DNA from: Cupriavidus alkaliphilus
Lineage (GTDB): Bacteria > Pseudomonadota > Gammaproteobacteria > Burkholderiales > Burkholderiaceae
Assembly: GCF_900094595.1 (NCBI RefSeq)
Contig: NZ_FMAD01000009.1
Location: forward strand, 62,001 to 126,000
DNA length: 64,000 bases
Direction: 5' to 3'
Shown: piece after piece, positions 9,568 through 17,217 of the stretch
How the letters are laid out: each line of letters opens with the position of its first letter
How positions within the stretch are numbered: position 1 is the stretch's first letter
Translations under genes and position numbers: made by a program
The notes under the pieces: model-generated
Databases searched by the model: none
What the model was told of the DNA's origin: nothing
Seen by the model: only the letters and a program-made list of their open reading frames with translations

Positions 9568-9918
9568 ATGATCCGACCCACCGTGCAGGAAAACGCCGCC
9601 CGCTACGCCGACTGCATTGCCGCCTGCAATGCCGCGGCGGCTGCCGCCCTCAAGTGCGCGGCCGCGTGCCTGGAAGAACAGGACGTGCGCAAGATGGCGC
9701 GCTGCATTGCGCTGGACATGGATTGCGCCGGCATCGCCCAGCTCGCCGCGTCCTACATGCTGCGCAACAGCGAGTTCGCGCCGCTGGTGTGCGAGGACTG
9801 CGCCGAGGTCTGCAAGTGGTGCAAGGAGGAATGCGAGCGCCATGATGCCGAGCACTGCCAGGAATGCGCGCGCGCCTGCGCCGTCTGCATGGAGCAGTGC
9901 CTGAAGATGACGGCGTAG
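9568..9918 (+). CDS. Csp3-like four-helix-bundle copper storage protein
   Basis: A 116-residue protein with 16 cysteines arranged as helical CxxxC, CxxC and CxxxC pairs (C16, C20, C30, C34, C46, C53, C75, C78, C82, C85, C89, C97, C100, C104, C107, C111). This pattern matches the cytosolic copper storage proteins (Csp3 / DUF326), whose four-helix bundle is lined with thiolates that bind many Cu(I) ions. There is no signal peptide, so it fits the cytosolic Csp3 type and not the exported Csp1 type. ATG 9568 has an excellent AAGGAGG site 7 nt upstream. The gene stands alone; no copper ATPase or regulator is adjacent. Confidence 0.88.
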   Translation: MIRPTVQENAARYADCIAACNAAAAAALKCAAACLEEQDVRKMARCIALDMDCAGIAQLAASYMLRNSEFAPLVCEDCAEVCKWCKEECERHDAEHCQECARACAVCMEQCLKMTA

Positions 9919-9929
9919 CGCCAGCGGAC

Positions 9930-10817
9930 TCAGTCGGCCGCGCCGCTCGCCTGCTCCGGCGGCGCGTCCGCCAGCGCGACGAAGGCATCGATCAGCCGCG
10001 CGCCGCGCCGCTCGCGCAGGCAGTACAGGTATTCGTGCAGGCACGGCGCGGCATCGGTGAAGCCCAGCACGCGCAGGTCAGGATGGCTGGGCACCTCGTG
10101 CCGGGCGATCACCGAAACGCCCAGGTTGCGGATCACCGCTTCGCGGATCGATTCGCGGCTGCCGATTTCCATCTGCGCGGCGGGGCTGACGCGCGCCTGC
10201 GCCAGCATGTCTTCGGTGGCGATGCGCGTGGTCGACCCCAGTTCGCGCATCAGCAGCCGGCAGCCTGCCAGCGCGCTCACCGGCACTTCCGTATGCCCGG
10301 CCAGCGCATGGGTGCGGTGCACCACCAGCATCAGCGGATCCACCCCCAGCAGCATGCGTGACAGGCGCGCATCGTCGACGCGCTGCGACGAGGTGGCGAG
10401 GTCGACGCGGTATTCCTGCAGCGCCTCCAGCACCTCCTGCGAGTTGCCGGTGACCACGCTCACGTCGATCGCCGGAAAACGCTCGCTGAAGCGGCGGATC
10501 AGTTCCAGCACGTAATAAGGGGCGGTGGCCCCAACGCGCAGGCTGCCGGTGCGCAGGTCGCCCGAATGGCGCAGGAAGAAGTCGATCTCGGTTTCCTGCT
10601 GCACCAGCGCCTCGACCCGCGGCAGCAGCGCCAGCCCGGCGTCGGACAGCGCCAGCCGGCGCCCGCCGCGATGGAACAGCTCGACCCCGTAGGCCTCTTC
10701 CAGCGCGCGGATCTGCGCTGTGATAGTGGGCTGCGACAGGCCCAGGCGCTTGGCCGCCTGCGTGACGCTGCCGATGCGGGCCACCATGAAGAAGGATTTG
10801 AGCTGGGCGATGAGCAT
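9930..10817 (-). CDS. LysR-family regulator, phosphonate-catabolism-associated type
   Basis: A 295-residue LysR regulator. The winged helix-turn-helix covers about residues 5-62 (VTQAAKRLGLSQPTITAQI) and the effector domain about 88-290. The phrases APYYVLELIRRF and VVTGNSQEVLEAL resemble the LysR group found beside 2-aminoethylphosphonate catabolic genes. A candidate phosphonate-type ABC importer lies about 6.7 kb to the left, but several unrelated genes intervene. ATG 10817 is chosen because it starts at the conserved helix; upstream codons lack family character. It is divergent from fumC across 139 bp. Confidence 0.85.
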   Translation of the reverse strand: MLIAQLKSFFMVARIGSVTQAAKRLGLSQPTITAQIRALEEAYGVELFHRGGRRLALSDAGLALLPRVEALVQQETEIDFFLRHSGDLRTGSLRVGATAPYYVLELIRRFSERFPAIDVSVVTGNSQEVLEALQEYRVDLATSSQRVDDARLSRMLLGVDPLMLVVHRTHALAGHTEVPVSALAGCRLLMRELGSTTRIATEDMLAQARVSPAAQMEIGSRESIREAVIRNLGVSVIARHEVPSHPDLRVLGFTDAAPCLHEYLYCLRERRGARLIDAFVALADAPPEQASGAAD

Positions 10818-10956
10818 GCGGCGGGAAGAGGTCGCGAACGCCGGCAACCCGGCAAGACGGCGGAGCGCAGGCACCCGCCATGGCGAAGCGGTATTCTAAT
10901 GGACCGCACCACGCCCCCCGGCCCAGCCGTCCGCCGCCTTGCCAAGGAGCCAGCCC

Positions 10957-12363
10957 ATGCCAGACCCGTCCACCGCCGCCACCCGCATCGAAAAAGACAG
11001 CCTGGGCGACGTGCCCGTGCCCGCCGACCATCTGTGGGGAGCGCAGACCGAACGCTCGCGCCAGAACTTCCGCATCGGCACCGAGAAGATGCCGCCCGCG
11101 CTGATCGAGGCCTTTGCCATCCTGAAGCTGTGCGCGGCCCGCGCCAACGGCGAACTGGGCGTGCTCCGGCCCGAACTGGCGCATGCCATCGAGCAGGCCG
11201 CCGACGAGGTCATCGAGGGCCGCTGGCCCGACGAGTTCCCGCTGTCGGTCTGGCAGACCGGCTCCGGCACGCAGACCAACATGAACCTGAACGAGGTCAT
11301 CGCCAACCGCGCCATCCAGTTGCTGGGCGGCGAGGTCGGCAGCAAGACCCCGGTCCATCCCAACGACCACGTCAACGCCAGCCAGTCGTCCAACGACAGC
11401 TTCCCGACCGCGATGCACATCGCCGCCACGCGGGCGATCCAGCAGCAGCTGCTGCCCGCGCTGGAGCAGTTGCAGCAGACCTTCGCGCGCAAGGTCGAAG
11501 CCTTTGCCGATATCGTCAAGGTCGGCCGCACCCACCTGCAGGACGCGGTGCCGCTGACGCTGGGGCAGGAGTTCTCCGGCTACATGGCGCAGGTGGCCGA
11601 TGCGCAGTCGCGCCTGCAGCAGGCCATGCTGCGCGCGATGCCGGTGGCGCAGGGCGGCACCGCGGTGGGCACCGGCCTGAACGCGCCGCACGGCTTTGCC
11701 GCCGCCTTTGCGCGCGCGCTGGCCGACTACACCGGCCTGCCGTTCGAGCCCGCGCCCAACCGCTATGCGCTGCAGGCCGCGCACGACGCGCTGGCCGACC
11801 TGTCGGGCGCGCTCAACACCACCGCATCGTCATTCCTGAAGATCGCACGCGACTTCATGCTGCTGGGGTCCGGGCCGCGCGCCGGCTTTGCCGAACTGGT
11901 GCTGCCGGCCAACGAGCCGGGCTCGTCGATCATGCCGGGCAAGGTCAACCCGACCCAGGCCGAGGCGCTGGCGATGGTGTGCTGCCGCGTGATCGGCAAC
12001 CACACCACGGTGACGCTGGCGAACGGACTCGGCACGCTGGAGCTGAACGCCTACAAGCCGGTGATCATCTACAGCCTGCTGCAGTCGGTGAGCCTGCTGG
12101 CGGGCGCGGCTTCGAGCTTTGCCGAGCATATGGTCGAGGGGGTCGAGGCCGACCGCGAGCGCATCGCCGAACTGCTGGAGCGCTCGCTGATGCCGGTGAC
12201 CGCGCTCAATCCGCATATCGGCTACGACCGCGCGGCGGAAATCGCCAAGCTCGCGGTCAAGCGCAACCTGTCGCTGCGCGAGGCGGCGATCGCATCGGGG
12301 CATGTCACCGAGGCGCAGTTTGCCGAGTGGATCGACCTGAAGGGAATGACGCGCGAGGTGTAG
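10957..12363 (+). CDS. fumC: Class II fumarate hydratase
   Basis: A 468-residue tetrameric, iron-independent fumarase interconverting fumarate and L-malate in the TCA cycle. Family motifs are present: TGSGTQTNMN (101-110), SSNDSFPTAMH (144-154), GRTHLQDA (190-197) and the fumarase/aspartase signature GSSIMPGKVN (322-331), whose loop carries the catalytic serine. ATG 10957 is taken over a TTG 18 bp earlier because AAGGAG at 10944-10949 is properly placed for it. The length matches the family. The neighbouring fpr gene is convergent, so fumC is probably monocistronic. Confidence 0.97.
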   Translation: MPDPSTAATRIEKDSLGDVPVPADHLWGAQTERSRQNFRIGTEKMPPALIEAFAILKLCAARANGELGVLRPELAHAIEQAADEVIEGRWPDEFPLSVWQTGSGTQTNMNLNEVIANRAIQLLGGEVGSKTPVHPNDHVNASQSSNDSFPTAMHIAATRAIQQQLLPALEQLQQTFARKVEAFADIVKVGRTHLQDAVPLTLGQEFSGYMAQVADAQSRLQQAMLRAMPVAQGGTAVGTGLNAPHGFAAAFARALADYTGLPFEPAPNRYALQAAHDALADLSGALNTTASSFLKIARDFMLLGSGPRAGFAELVLPANEPGSSIMPGKVNPTQAEALAMVCCRVIGNHTTVTLANGLGTLELNAYKPVIIYSLLQSVSLLAGAASSFAEHMVEGVEADRERIAELLERSLMPVTALNPHIGYDRAAEIAKLAVKRNLSLREAAIASGHVTEAQFAEWIDLKGMTREV

Positions 12364-12388
12364 CGCGCGCGGGGATACAACCAAGGCG

Positions 12389-12415
12389 CCCGGCGCGGAA
12401 CCGATCCGCGCCGGG
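12389..12415. terminator. Hairpin between convergent fumC and fpr
   Basis: An 11-bp perfect stem (CCCGGCGCGGA / TCCGCGCCGGG) with a 5-nt loop lies between the two stop codons. No U-run follows on either side, so it may act with Rho or only block read-through. Confidence 0.5.
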
Positions 12416-12426
12416 GCGGGCCGGAC

Positions 12427-13197
12427 TCAGCCGACGAAGGCCTTTTCCAGCACGAAATGGCCGGGGTGGCTCATATTGCCTTCGGCAAAGCCGCGCGCTT
12501 CCAGGATGGCGCGCACGTCCTTCAGCATATCCGGGCTGCCGCACAGCATGATGCGGTCGTTCTCGGTCGAGAACGGCGCCATGTCCAGGCGCTCGAACAG
12601 CTCGCCCGAGGCAATCAGGTCGGTGATGCGGCCGCGGTTGTCGAACTCTTCGCGCGTCACGGTCGGGAAGTACACCAGCTTCTCGCGCACCAGGTCGCCC
12701 AGGTGCTCGTGCTGCGGCAGGTGTTCCTGGATCAGCTCGCGGTAGGCCAGCTCTTCGACGAAGCGGCAGGTGTGGGTCAGCACGACCCTGTCGTAGCGCT
12801 CGTAGACCTCCGGGTCGCGGATGATCGACAGGAACGGCGCCAGGCCGGTGCCGGTCGCCAGCAGCCACAGGGTCTTGCCGGGCAGCAGGTTGTCCACCAG
12901 CAGCGTGCCGGTGGGCTTCTTGCCGACATAGATCTGGTCGCCTTCGCGCAGGTGCTGGAGGCGCGAAGTCAGCGGGCCGTCGGGCACCTTGATGCTGAAG
13001 AATTCCAGCGTCTCTTCATAGTTGGCGCTGGCAATGCTGTAGGCGCGCAGCAGCGGGCGGCCATTCACTTCCAGGCCGACCATGGCGAACTGGCCGTTTT
13101 CAAAGCGGAAACCAGGGTCGCGCGTGCAGGTGAAGCTGAAAAGGGTGTCGGTCCAGTGATGGACGGAAAGGATGGATTGCTGGTTCAGATTGCTCAT
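12427..13197 (-). CDS. fpr: Ferredoxin/flavodoxin-NADP+ reductase
   Basis: A 256-residue bacterial-type ferredoxin-NADP reductase, with an N-terminal FAD-binding barrel (RAYSIAS flavin motif about 50-56) and a C-terminal NADP domain (ATGTGLAPFLSI about 109-120). It shuttles electrons between NADPH and ferredoxin or flavodoxin for Fe-S repair and oxidative stress responses. The C-terminus ends in VLEKAFVG, typical of the proteobacterial enzymes that lack the plant-type C-terminal tyrosine. ATG 13197 (MSNLNQQSI) is preferred over an upstream ATG eight codons earlier. No strong ribosome site is seen. Confidence 0.93.
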   Translation of the reverse strand: MSNLNQQSILSVHHWTDTLFSFTCTRDPGFRFENGQFAMVGLEVNGRPLLRAYSIASANYEETLEFFSIKVPDGPLTSRLQHLREGDQIYVGKKPTGTLLVDNLLPGKTLWLLATGTGLAPFLSIIRDPEVYERYDRVVLTHTCRFVEELAYRELIQEHLPQHEHLGDLVREKLVYFPTVTREEFDNRGRITDLIASGELFERLDMAPFSTENDRIMLCGSPDMLKDVRAILEARGFAEGNMSHPGHFVLEKAFVG

Positions 13198-13455
13198 GGC
13201 AAGACGCGGAATGCAGCGCAACGGCGCGCCAAAAAACGGCTGGGAAGGAAGCGATCTTAACGCAAGCCCCGGCTCGGCGCAGGCGGAGCCTGCAACGCCA
13301 GCAAGGGATTAGCGCCAATCCGGCGCGGGTGAGGCGAAGTCATCACGTCGGAGATTGTTGATTGGTTTTGTCTAATCCTTTATTTCAGCGGCCATTTATC
13401 CAGCGATCGCCAACATCCATCATGCAGTCATTCCCAACCCGACCAGGAAACTGCC

Positions 13456-14205
13456 ATGACCGCCCTTCCCGCTACCTCCCGCCGTGCCGCGCTCGTCACC
13501 GGCGCCTCCCGCGGCATTGGCCGCGCCATCGCCTTGCGGCTGGCCGCCGACGGCTTCGACGTGGCCATCGGCTATGCCGGCAACGCCGCCCGCGCCGAAG
13601 AAACCGTGGCGGCGGCACGCGCGGCCGGCGCCAACGCGATCGCCGTCCAGGGCGACGTGGCGCAGGCGCCCGACGTGGCGCGCCTGTTCGATGCCGCGCA
13701 ACAGGCCTTCGGCCGGCTCGACGTGGTGGTCAACAGCGCCGGCATCATGACGCTGAAGCCGGTTGCGCCTGCCAGCGTCGACGCCTTCGACCAGACCATC
13801 GCCACCAACCTGCGCGGCGCCTTCCTGGTGCTGGGCGAGGCCGCGGCGCGGCTGGGCCAGGGCGGACGCATCATCGCGCTGTCGACCAGCGTGATTGCGC
13901 GCGCCTTCCCCGGCTACGGGCCGTACATCGCGGCCAAGGCCGGCGTCGAAGGGCTGGTGCGGGTGCTGGCCAACGAGCTGCGCGGCCGCGGCATCACCGT
14001 CAACGCGGTGGCACCGGGGCCGGTCGCGACCGACCTGTTCTTCGAGGGCAAGTCAGAGGAGCAGGTGGCGCAGCTGGCGAAACTGGCGCCGCTGGAACGC
14101 CTCGGCACGCCGGACGACATCGCCGCGGCGGTGGCCTTCCTGGCGGGGCCGGACGGTGCGTGGGTCAATGCGCAGGTACTGCGCGCCAATGGCGGCTATG
14201 CCTGA
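13456..14205 (+). CDS. SDR-family NAD(P)-dependent oxidoreductase
   Basis: A 249-residue classical short-chain dehydrogenase. The cofactor motif TGASRGIG is near residues 15-22, NSAG is near 92, the catalytic Ser is in ALSTSV (about 141) and YIAAK supplies Tyr/Lys (about 155-159). The C-terminal PGPVATDLFFEG loop is typical of 3-oxoacyl-ACP-reductase-like enzymes. The substrate cannot be read from the sequence. AGGAAA precedes ATG 13456, and an AT-richer stretch about 80-110 bp upstream (around 13350-13385) probably carries the promoter. The gene stands alone. Confidence 0.9.
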   Translation: MTALPATSRRAALVTGASRGIGRAIALRLAADGFDVAIGYAGNAARAEETVAAARAAGANAIAVQGDVAQAPDVARLFDAAQQAFGRLDVVVNSAGIMTLKPVAPASVDAFDQTIATNLRGAFLVLGEAAARLGQGGRIIALSTSVIARAFPGYGPYIAAKAGVEGLVRVLANELRGRGITVNAVAPGPVATDLFFEGKSEEQVAQLAKLAPLERLGTPDDIAAAVAFLAGPDGAWVNAQVLRANGGYA

Positions 14206-14225
14206 AGCCGACGTCCCGGCTTCAG
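14202..14225. terminator. Compact hairpin spanning two convergent stop codons
   Basis: A 9-bp perfect stem (CTGAAGCCG / CGGCTTCAG) with a 6-nt loop contains the stop codon of the SDR gene in its left arm and the stop of the leftward gene at 14222 in its right arm. No U-run follows. Confidence 0.45.
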
Positions 14226-14563
14226 CCGCCGGGGGTGAGCGCGCCGGACAGTTCGCAGCGCTGGCGCGCCAGCGCTTCGCGCGAATAGCCGTGACGCACG
14301 CGCAGCTGGTGCTCGACGGCGTCGGCCTGGTCCAGGCACGCGAACACCAGGTCGTCCTTGACGCGTTGTGACACGCCCTTCAGGCGCGGCGCCTCATACG
14401 CGACCTGGCGCGCGCGGCAGCGCAGGAACAGCAGGGTTTCCTGGGAGGCGATGATGAGCTGGTCATGCTCGATCCGCTTGCATTCGACCAGATCCTGGGC
14501 GGAGGCGCTGGCGCCGGCAAAGAACAAAGGCAGGCACAGCCATCGGCGCAACGAGCGGTGCAT
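14222..14563 (-). CDS. Small exported protein of unknown function
   Basis: A predicted 113-residue protein starting MHRSLRRWLCLPLFF. It has a cleavable signal peptide (about 23 residues, ending ASASAQ) and so is probably periplasmic. The mature part is mostly helical and charged with three Cys (near DLVECKRIE, LFLRCRAR and a C-terminal RQRCELSG), plus one more in VFACLDQ. I recognise no family. Upstream in-frame codons are of low quality, so the start was set at the signal peptide, although no clear ribosome site is visible. Confidence 0.6.
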   Translation of the reverse strand: MHRSLRRWLCLPLFFAGASASAQDLVECKRIEHDQLIIASQETLLFLRCRARQVAYEAPRLKGVSQRVKDDLVFACLDQADAVEHQLRVRHGYSREALARQRCELSGALTPGG

Positions 14564-14847
14564 GGCAAACGGGGGCGCAGAAGGCCAGTTGAGGGTCCGG
14601 CTCGAATCATTGCCCAGACCCGCGCACAGTGCAAGCCGCACGGCACGCAATAACGCATTGCGGGCCGGCGCCGGACGGTGCCAGTGCGGCTTTGATGTCC
14701 CGCGAGCGGAACAGTTGGCAGTACCGCCTGCCGACTTTGTCGCCCCTGCCCGCCGCTTGTATCGCAACTGCGGCATACCCGGGCTGGCTGCGCCGGCATG
14801 GCAATATACGGGGGCTGTGACCGCTCCCGTCTTCCTCTGACCACCCC

Positions 14848-15771
14848 ATGGACCTGAACGCCCTGCGCCTGTTCGTCGACATCGTCGACGCCGGCAACCT
14901 GAGCGCGGCCGCGCGCAAGCTTAAGATGACGCGCGCCAATGTCAGCTACCGGCTCAAGGCGCTGGAAGAAGAGCTGGGCGTGCAACTGCTGCGCCGGACC
15001 ACGCGCCACGTCGAGCCGACGCCCGTCGGTGCCGGGCTGTACGAGCACGGCCGCAATATCCTGGGCGAGGTCGCGGCGGCCAATGCGCTGATCAGCAACA
15101 TGGGCAAGAGCCTGCAGGGCCATGTGCGGCTGTCGGTGCCCACCGGGCTGGGCCATTCGCTGCTGTCGCCGCTGCTGGTGCGGTTTAAGCAGCGCTATCC
15201 GGACATCACGCTGGATGTCGTGTTCGACAACCGCGTGCACAACCTGGTGTCCGAGGACGTGGAGGTGGCGCTGCGCATCATCTCGACGCCGCCGGATTCG
15301 GTCGTCGCCACCGAGATCGGCGCGGTCGACTGGATTGTCTGCGCCGCGCCCGCGTACCTTGCCGGCCACCCGGCGCCGCAGGCACTGGCCGGGCTGCAGG
15401 CGCATGCGATCGTGTGCGCGTCGCCGGTGGGGCAGAAGCTCAAGGCATCGGGCTCGCGCGCAGGCGGCAACGATGACGAGGTGCGCGAACAAGTGGTGCT
15501 CGAGCCCACGCTCAGCTCGGAGAATTTCGCCTTCCTGAAAGAGGCGGTGCTGGCCGGCCTGGGCGTCGGCATCTTTCCGATCTACGCGATCGGCGGGGAA
15601 CTGGACAGCGGCGCGCTGGTGCCGCTGCTGTCCGACTACCGCATCAGCGTGTTCGGCAGCAAGCTCTACATGCTGACCATGCCCAACCGCTACCAGACCC
15701 TGGCCACACGCTACCTGCTGAATTTCCTGAAAACCGAGCTGCAGGCGGTGTGGCCGCGGCTGCACCGCTAA
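14848..15771 (+). CDS. LysR-family transcriptional regulator
   Basis: A 307-residue LysR regulator, with helix-turn-helix at about 1-60 (LSAAARKLKMTRANVSYRL) and a type 2 periplasmic-binding-like effector domain at about 90-300. The sequence GHVRLSVPTGLGHSLLSPLL resembles the CrgA/AaeR-like subgroup. No catabolic gene is divergently adjacent: the leftward neighbour at 14222-14563 is a small exported protein across a 284-bp gap. Its target is therefore unknown and may be distant. Confidence 0.88.
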   Translation: MDLNALRLFVDIVDAGNLSAAARKLKMTRANVSYRLKALEEELGVQLLRRTTRHVEPTPVGAGLYEHGRNILGEVAAANALISNMGKSLQGHVRLSVPTGLGHSLLSPLLVRFKQRYPDITLDVVFDNRVHNLVSEDVEVALRIISTPPDSVVATEIGAVDWIVCAAPAYLAGHPAPQALAGLQAHAIVCASPVGQKLKASGSRAGGNDDEVREQVVLEPTLSSENFAFLKEAVLAGLGVGIFPIYAIGGELDSGALVPLLSDYRISVFGSKLYMLTMPNRYQTLATRYLLNFLKTELQAVWPRLHR

Positions 15772-15854
15772 CCGCAGCCCATTGTCATGGCGCCGGCGCA
15801 CTATATTAGGAGCACAAGGATAACCGTCGGCGCATCCGGAACCTAGGAGCAACC

Positions 15855-16328
15855 ATGGCCCTGGCTAGCACGCTCGCAAACTGCCTGAGCAGCAAGAACA
15901 CCCGCTACGACATCATCCGCCACCCCTACACCCTGAGCAGCATGGCCACGGCAGAGGCCGCGCACGTGCCCGGGGACCGGCTGGCCAAGACGCTGTTGCT
16001 GGAGGATGAACGCGGCTACGTTGCCGCTGTGATCCCTTCGAGCCATCACCTGCAGATGGCCGCCATCTGTGAACAGACCGGGCGCAACCTGGTACTGGCG
16101 CACGAGGACGAGATCCGCGAGATATTCAAGGATTGCGACCTCGGCGCGATTCCGCCGGTGGCAATGGCATACGGCATGCAGACCTATGTGGACGACAGCC
16201 TGATGCAGCAGCCCGAAGTGTATTTCGAGGGCGGCGACCACCAGGACCTGGTGCACATGAGTGGCGACCAGTTCAAGCAACTGATGTCGGACGCCGGGCA
16301 CGGGCAGTTCTCGCGCCGCATGATGTAA
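15855..16328 (+). CDS. YbaK/EbsC-like aminoacyl-tRNA deacylase domain protein
   Basis: A 157-residue single-domain member of the YbaK/ProX editing family, which hydrolyses mischarged aminoacyl-tRNA. The visible family core is YDIIRHPYTLSSMATAEAAH, then RLAKTLLLEDERGYVAAVIPSSHHL and GAIPPVAMAYG. Specificity (Cys-tRNAPro or other) cannot be assigned. ATG 15855 has a TAGGAG site 6 nt upstream. A strong hairpin terminator follows at 16342. Confidence 0.87.
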   Translation: MALASTLANCLSSKNTRYDIIRHPYTLSSMATAEAAHVPGDRLAKTLLLEDERGYVAAVIPSSHHLQMAAICEQTGRNLVLAHEDEIREIFKDCDLGAIPPVAMAYGMQTYVDDSLMQQPEVYFEGGDHQDLVHMSGDQFKQLMSDAGHGQFSRRMM

Positions 16329-16341
16329 GCGGTGCGACGGC

Positions 16342-16381
16342 AACGGCCACCACGCGGGTTGCGGCCCGCGTGGTGGCCGTT
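16342..16381 (+). terminator. Intrinsic terminator between ybaK-like gene and eutC
   Basis: A 17-bp perfect stem (16342-16358 with 16365-16381) with a 6-nt loop is followed on the + strand by TGCTGTTTT. It ends the rightward YbaK-like transcript and may also slow leftward transcripts leaving eutC. Confidence 0.75.
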
Positions 16382-16389
16382 TGCTGTTT

Positions 16390-17208
16390 TCAGCGCAGCT
16401 GTGGCGGTGGCCCGGCGCCGCCCGCGGGCAACGCGGGCGCGCTGTCGTCCTTCAGGTCCACGCCGGAGCGCCCGAGCGCCGCCGCGCCGCGCAGCAGGAA
16501 CACCAGCCGCTCGGCGGCCTGCGCATAGGACAGCCCTTCCGGGCGCACGTTGGAGATGCAGTTGCGCTCGGCATCGGTGCGGCCGACGCGCGGCGCATGG
16601 GTCAGGTAGATGCCGAGGCTGTCGGGCGAACTCAGCCCGGGCCGCTCGCCGATCAGCATCACCACCTGGCGCGCGCCCAGGCGCTCGCCGATCTCGTCGC
16701 CCAGCGCCACGCGCGACTGCTCGGCCACCACCACGGGACCGATCTGCCAGCCCTGCGGCAGGCGCTGGCGCGCCGCCTGGAGCAGCGGCAGCGCATGGCG
16801 CTGCGTGGCCAGCGCCGACAGGCCATCGGCAATCACGAACACCACATCCGGCGCCTGCCGCGGCCGCGTCGCATCCAGCCGCGCGCGGCTGGCTTCGTCG
16901 AGACGACGGCCCAGGTCGGGGCGCCGCAGGTAGTGCTCGCGGTCCGGCGCCGCGCTGTGCACCGCCGCGTGCGCAAGCCCGGCCGCATCCAGCGCCGCGG
17001 TGACCGCGCCCACCTCCAGCGCCAGGTGCACCGCATCGCGCGCCTGCGCGTGGGCCAAGCCGAAGGCCAGCACCGCGTCGGTGGGCTGGCTGTGGCCGGT
17101 GCGGCCCAGCGCGATGCGCGCGCGCGTAAAGCGGCGCAGCCGTTGCCACGGGTCGGCTTCGGCCGCGGCGGGATCCGGCATGGCGGGAGCCTGGCGTTTG
17201 GCGGTCAT
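16390..17208 (-). CDS. eutC: Ethanolamine ammonia-lyase small subunit
   Basis: A 272-residue EutC, the B12-binding light chain of ethanolamine ammonia-lyase, which with EutB splits ethanolamine into acetaldehyde and ammonia. Typical segments are RFTRARIALGRTGHSQPT near the N-terminus, DVVFVIADGLSALATQRH, GERPGLSSPDSLGIYLTH and DAERNCISNVRPEGLSYAQA near the C-terminus. The start has AAGGAG 6 nt upstream inside the 9-bp gap after eutB, so the two are co-translated. No microcompartment shell genes are nearby, so acetaldehyde must be handled by enzymes outside the window. Confidence 0.96.
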   Translation of the reverse strand: MTAKRQAPAMPDPAAAEADPWQRLRRFTRARIALGRTGHSQPTDAVLAFGLAHAQARDAVHLALEVGAVTAALDAAGLAHAAVHSAAPDREHYLRRPDLGRRLDEASRARLDATRPRQAPDVVFVIADGLSALATQRHALPLLQAARQRLPQGWQIGPVVVAEQSRVALGDEIGERLGARQVVMLIGERPGLSSPDSLGIYLTHAPRVGRTDAERNCISNVRPEGLSYAQAAERLVFLLRGAAALGRSGVDLKDDSAPALPAGGAGPPPQLR

Positions 17209-17217
17209 CGCGGCTCC

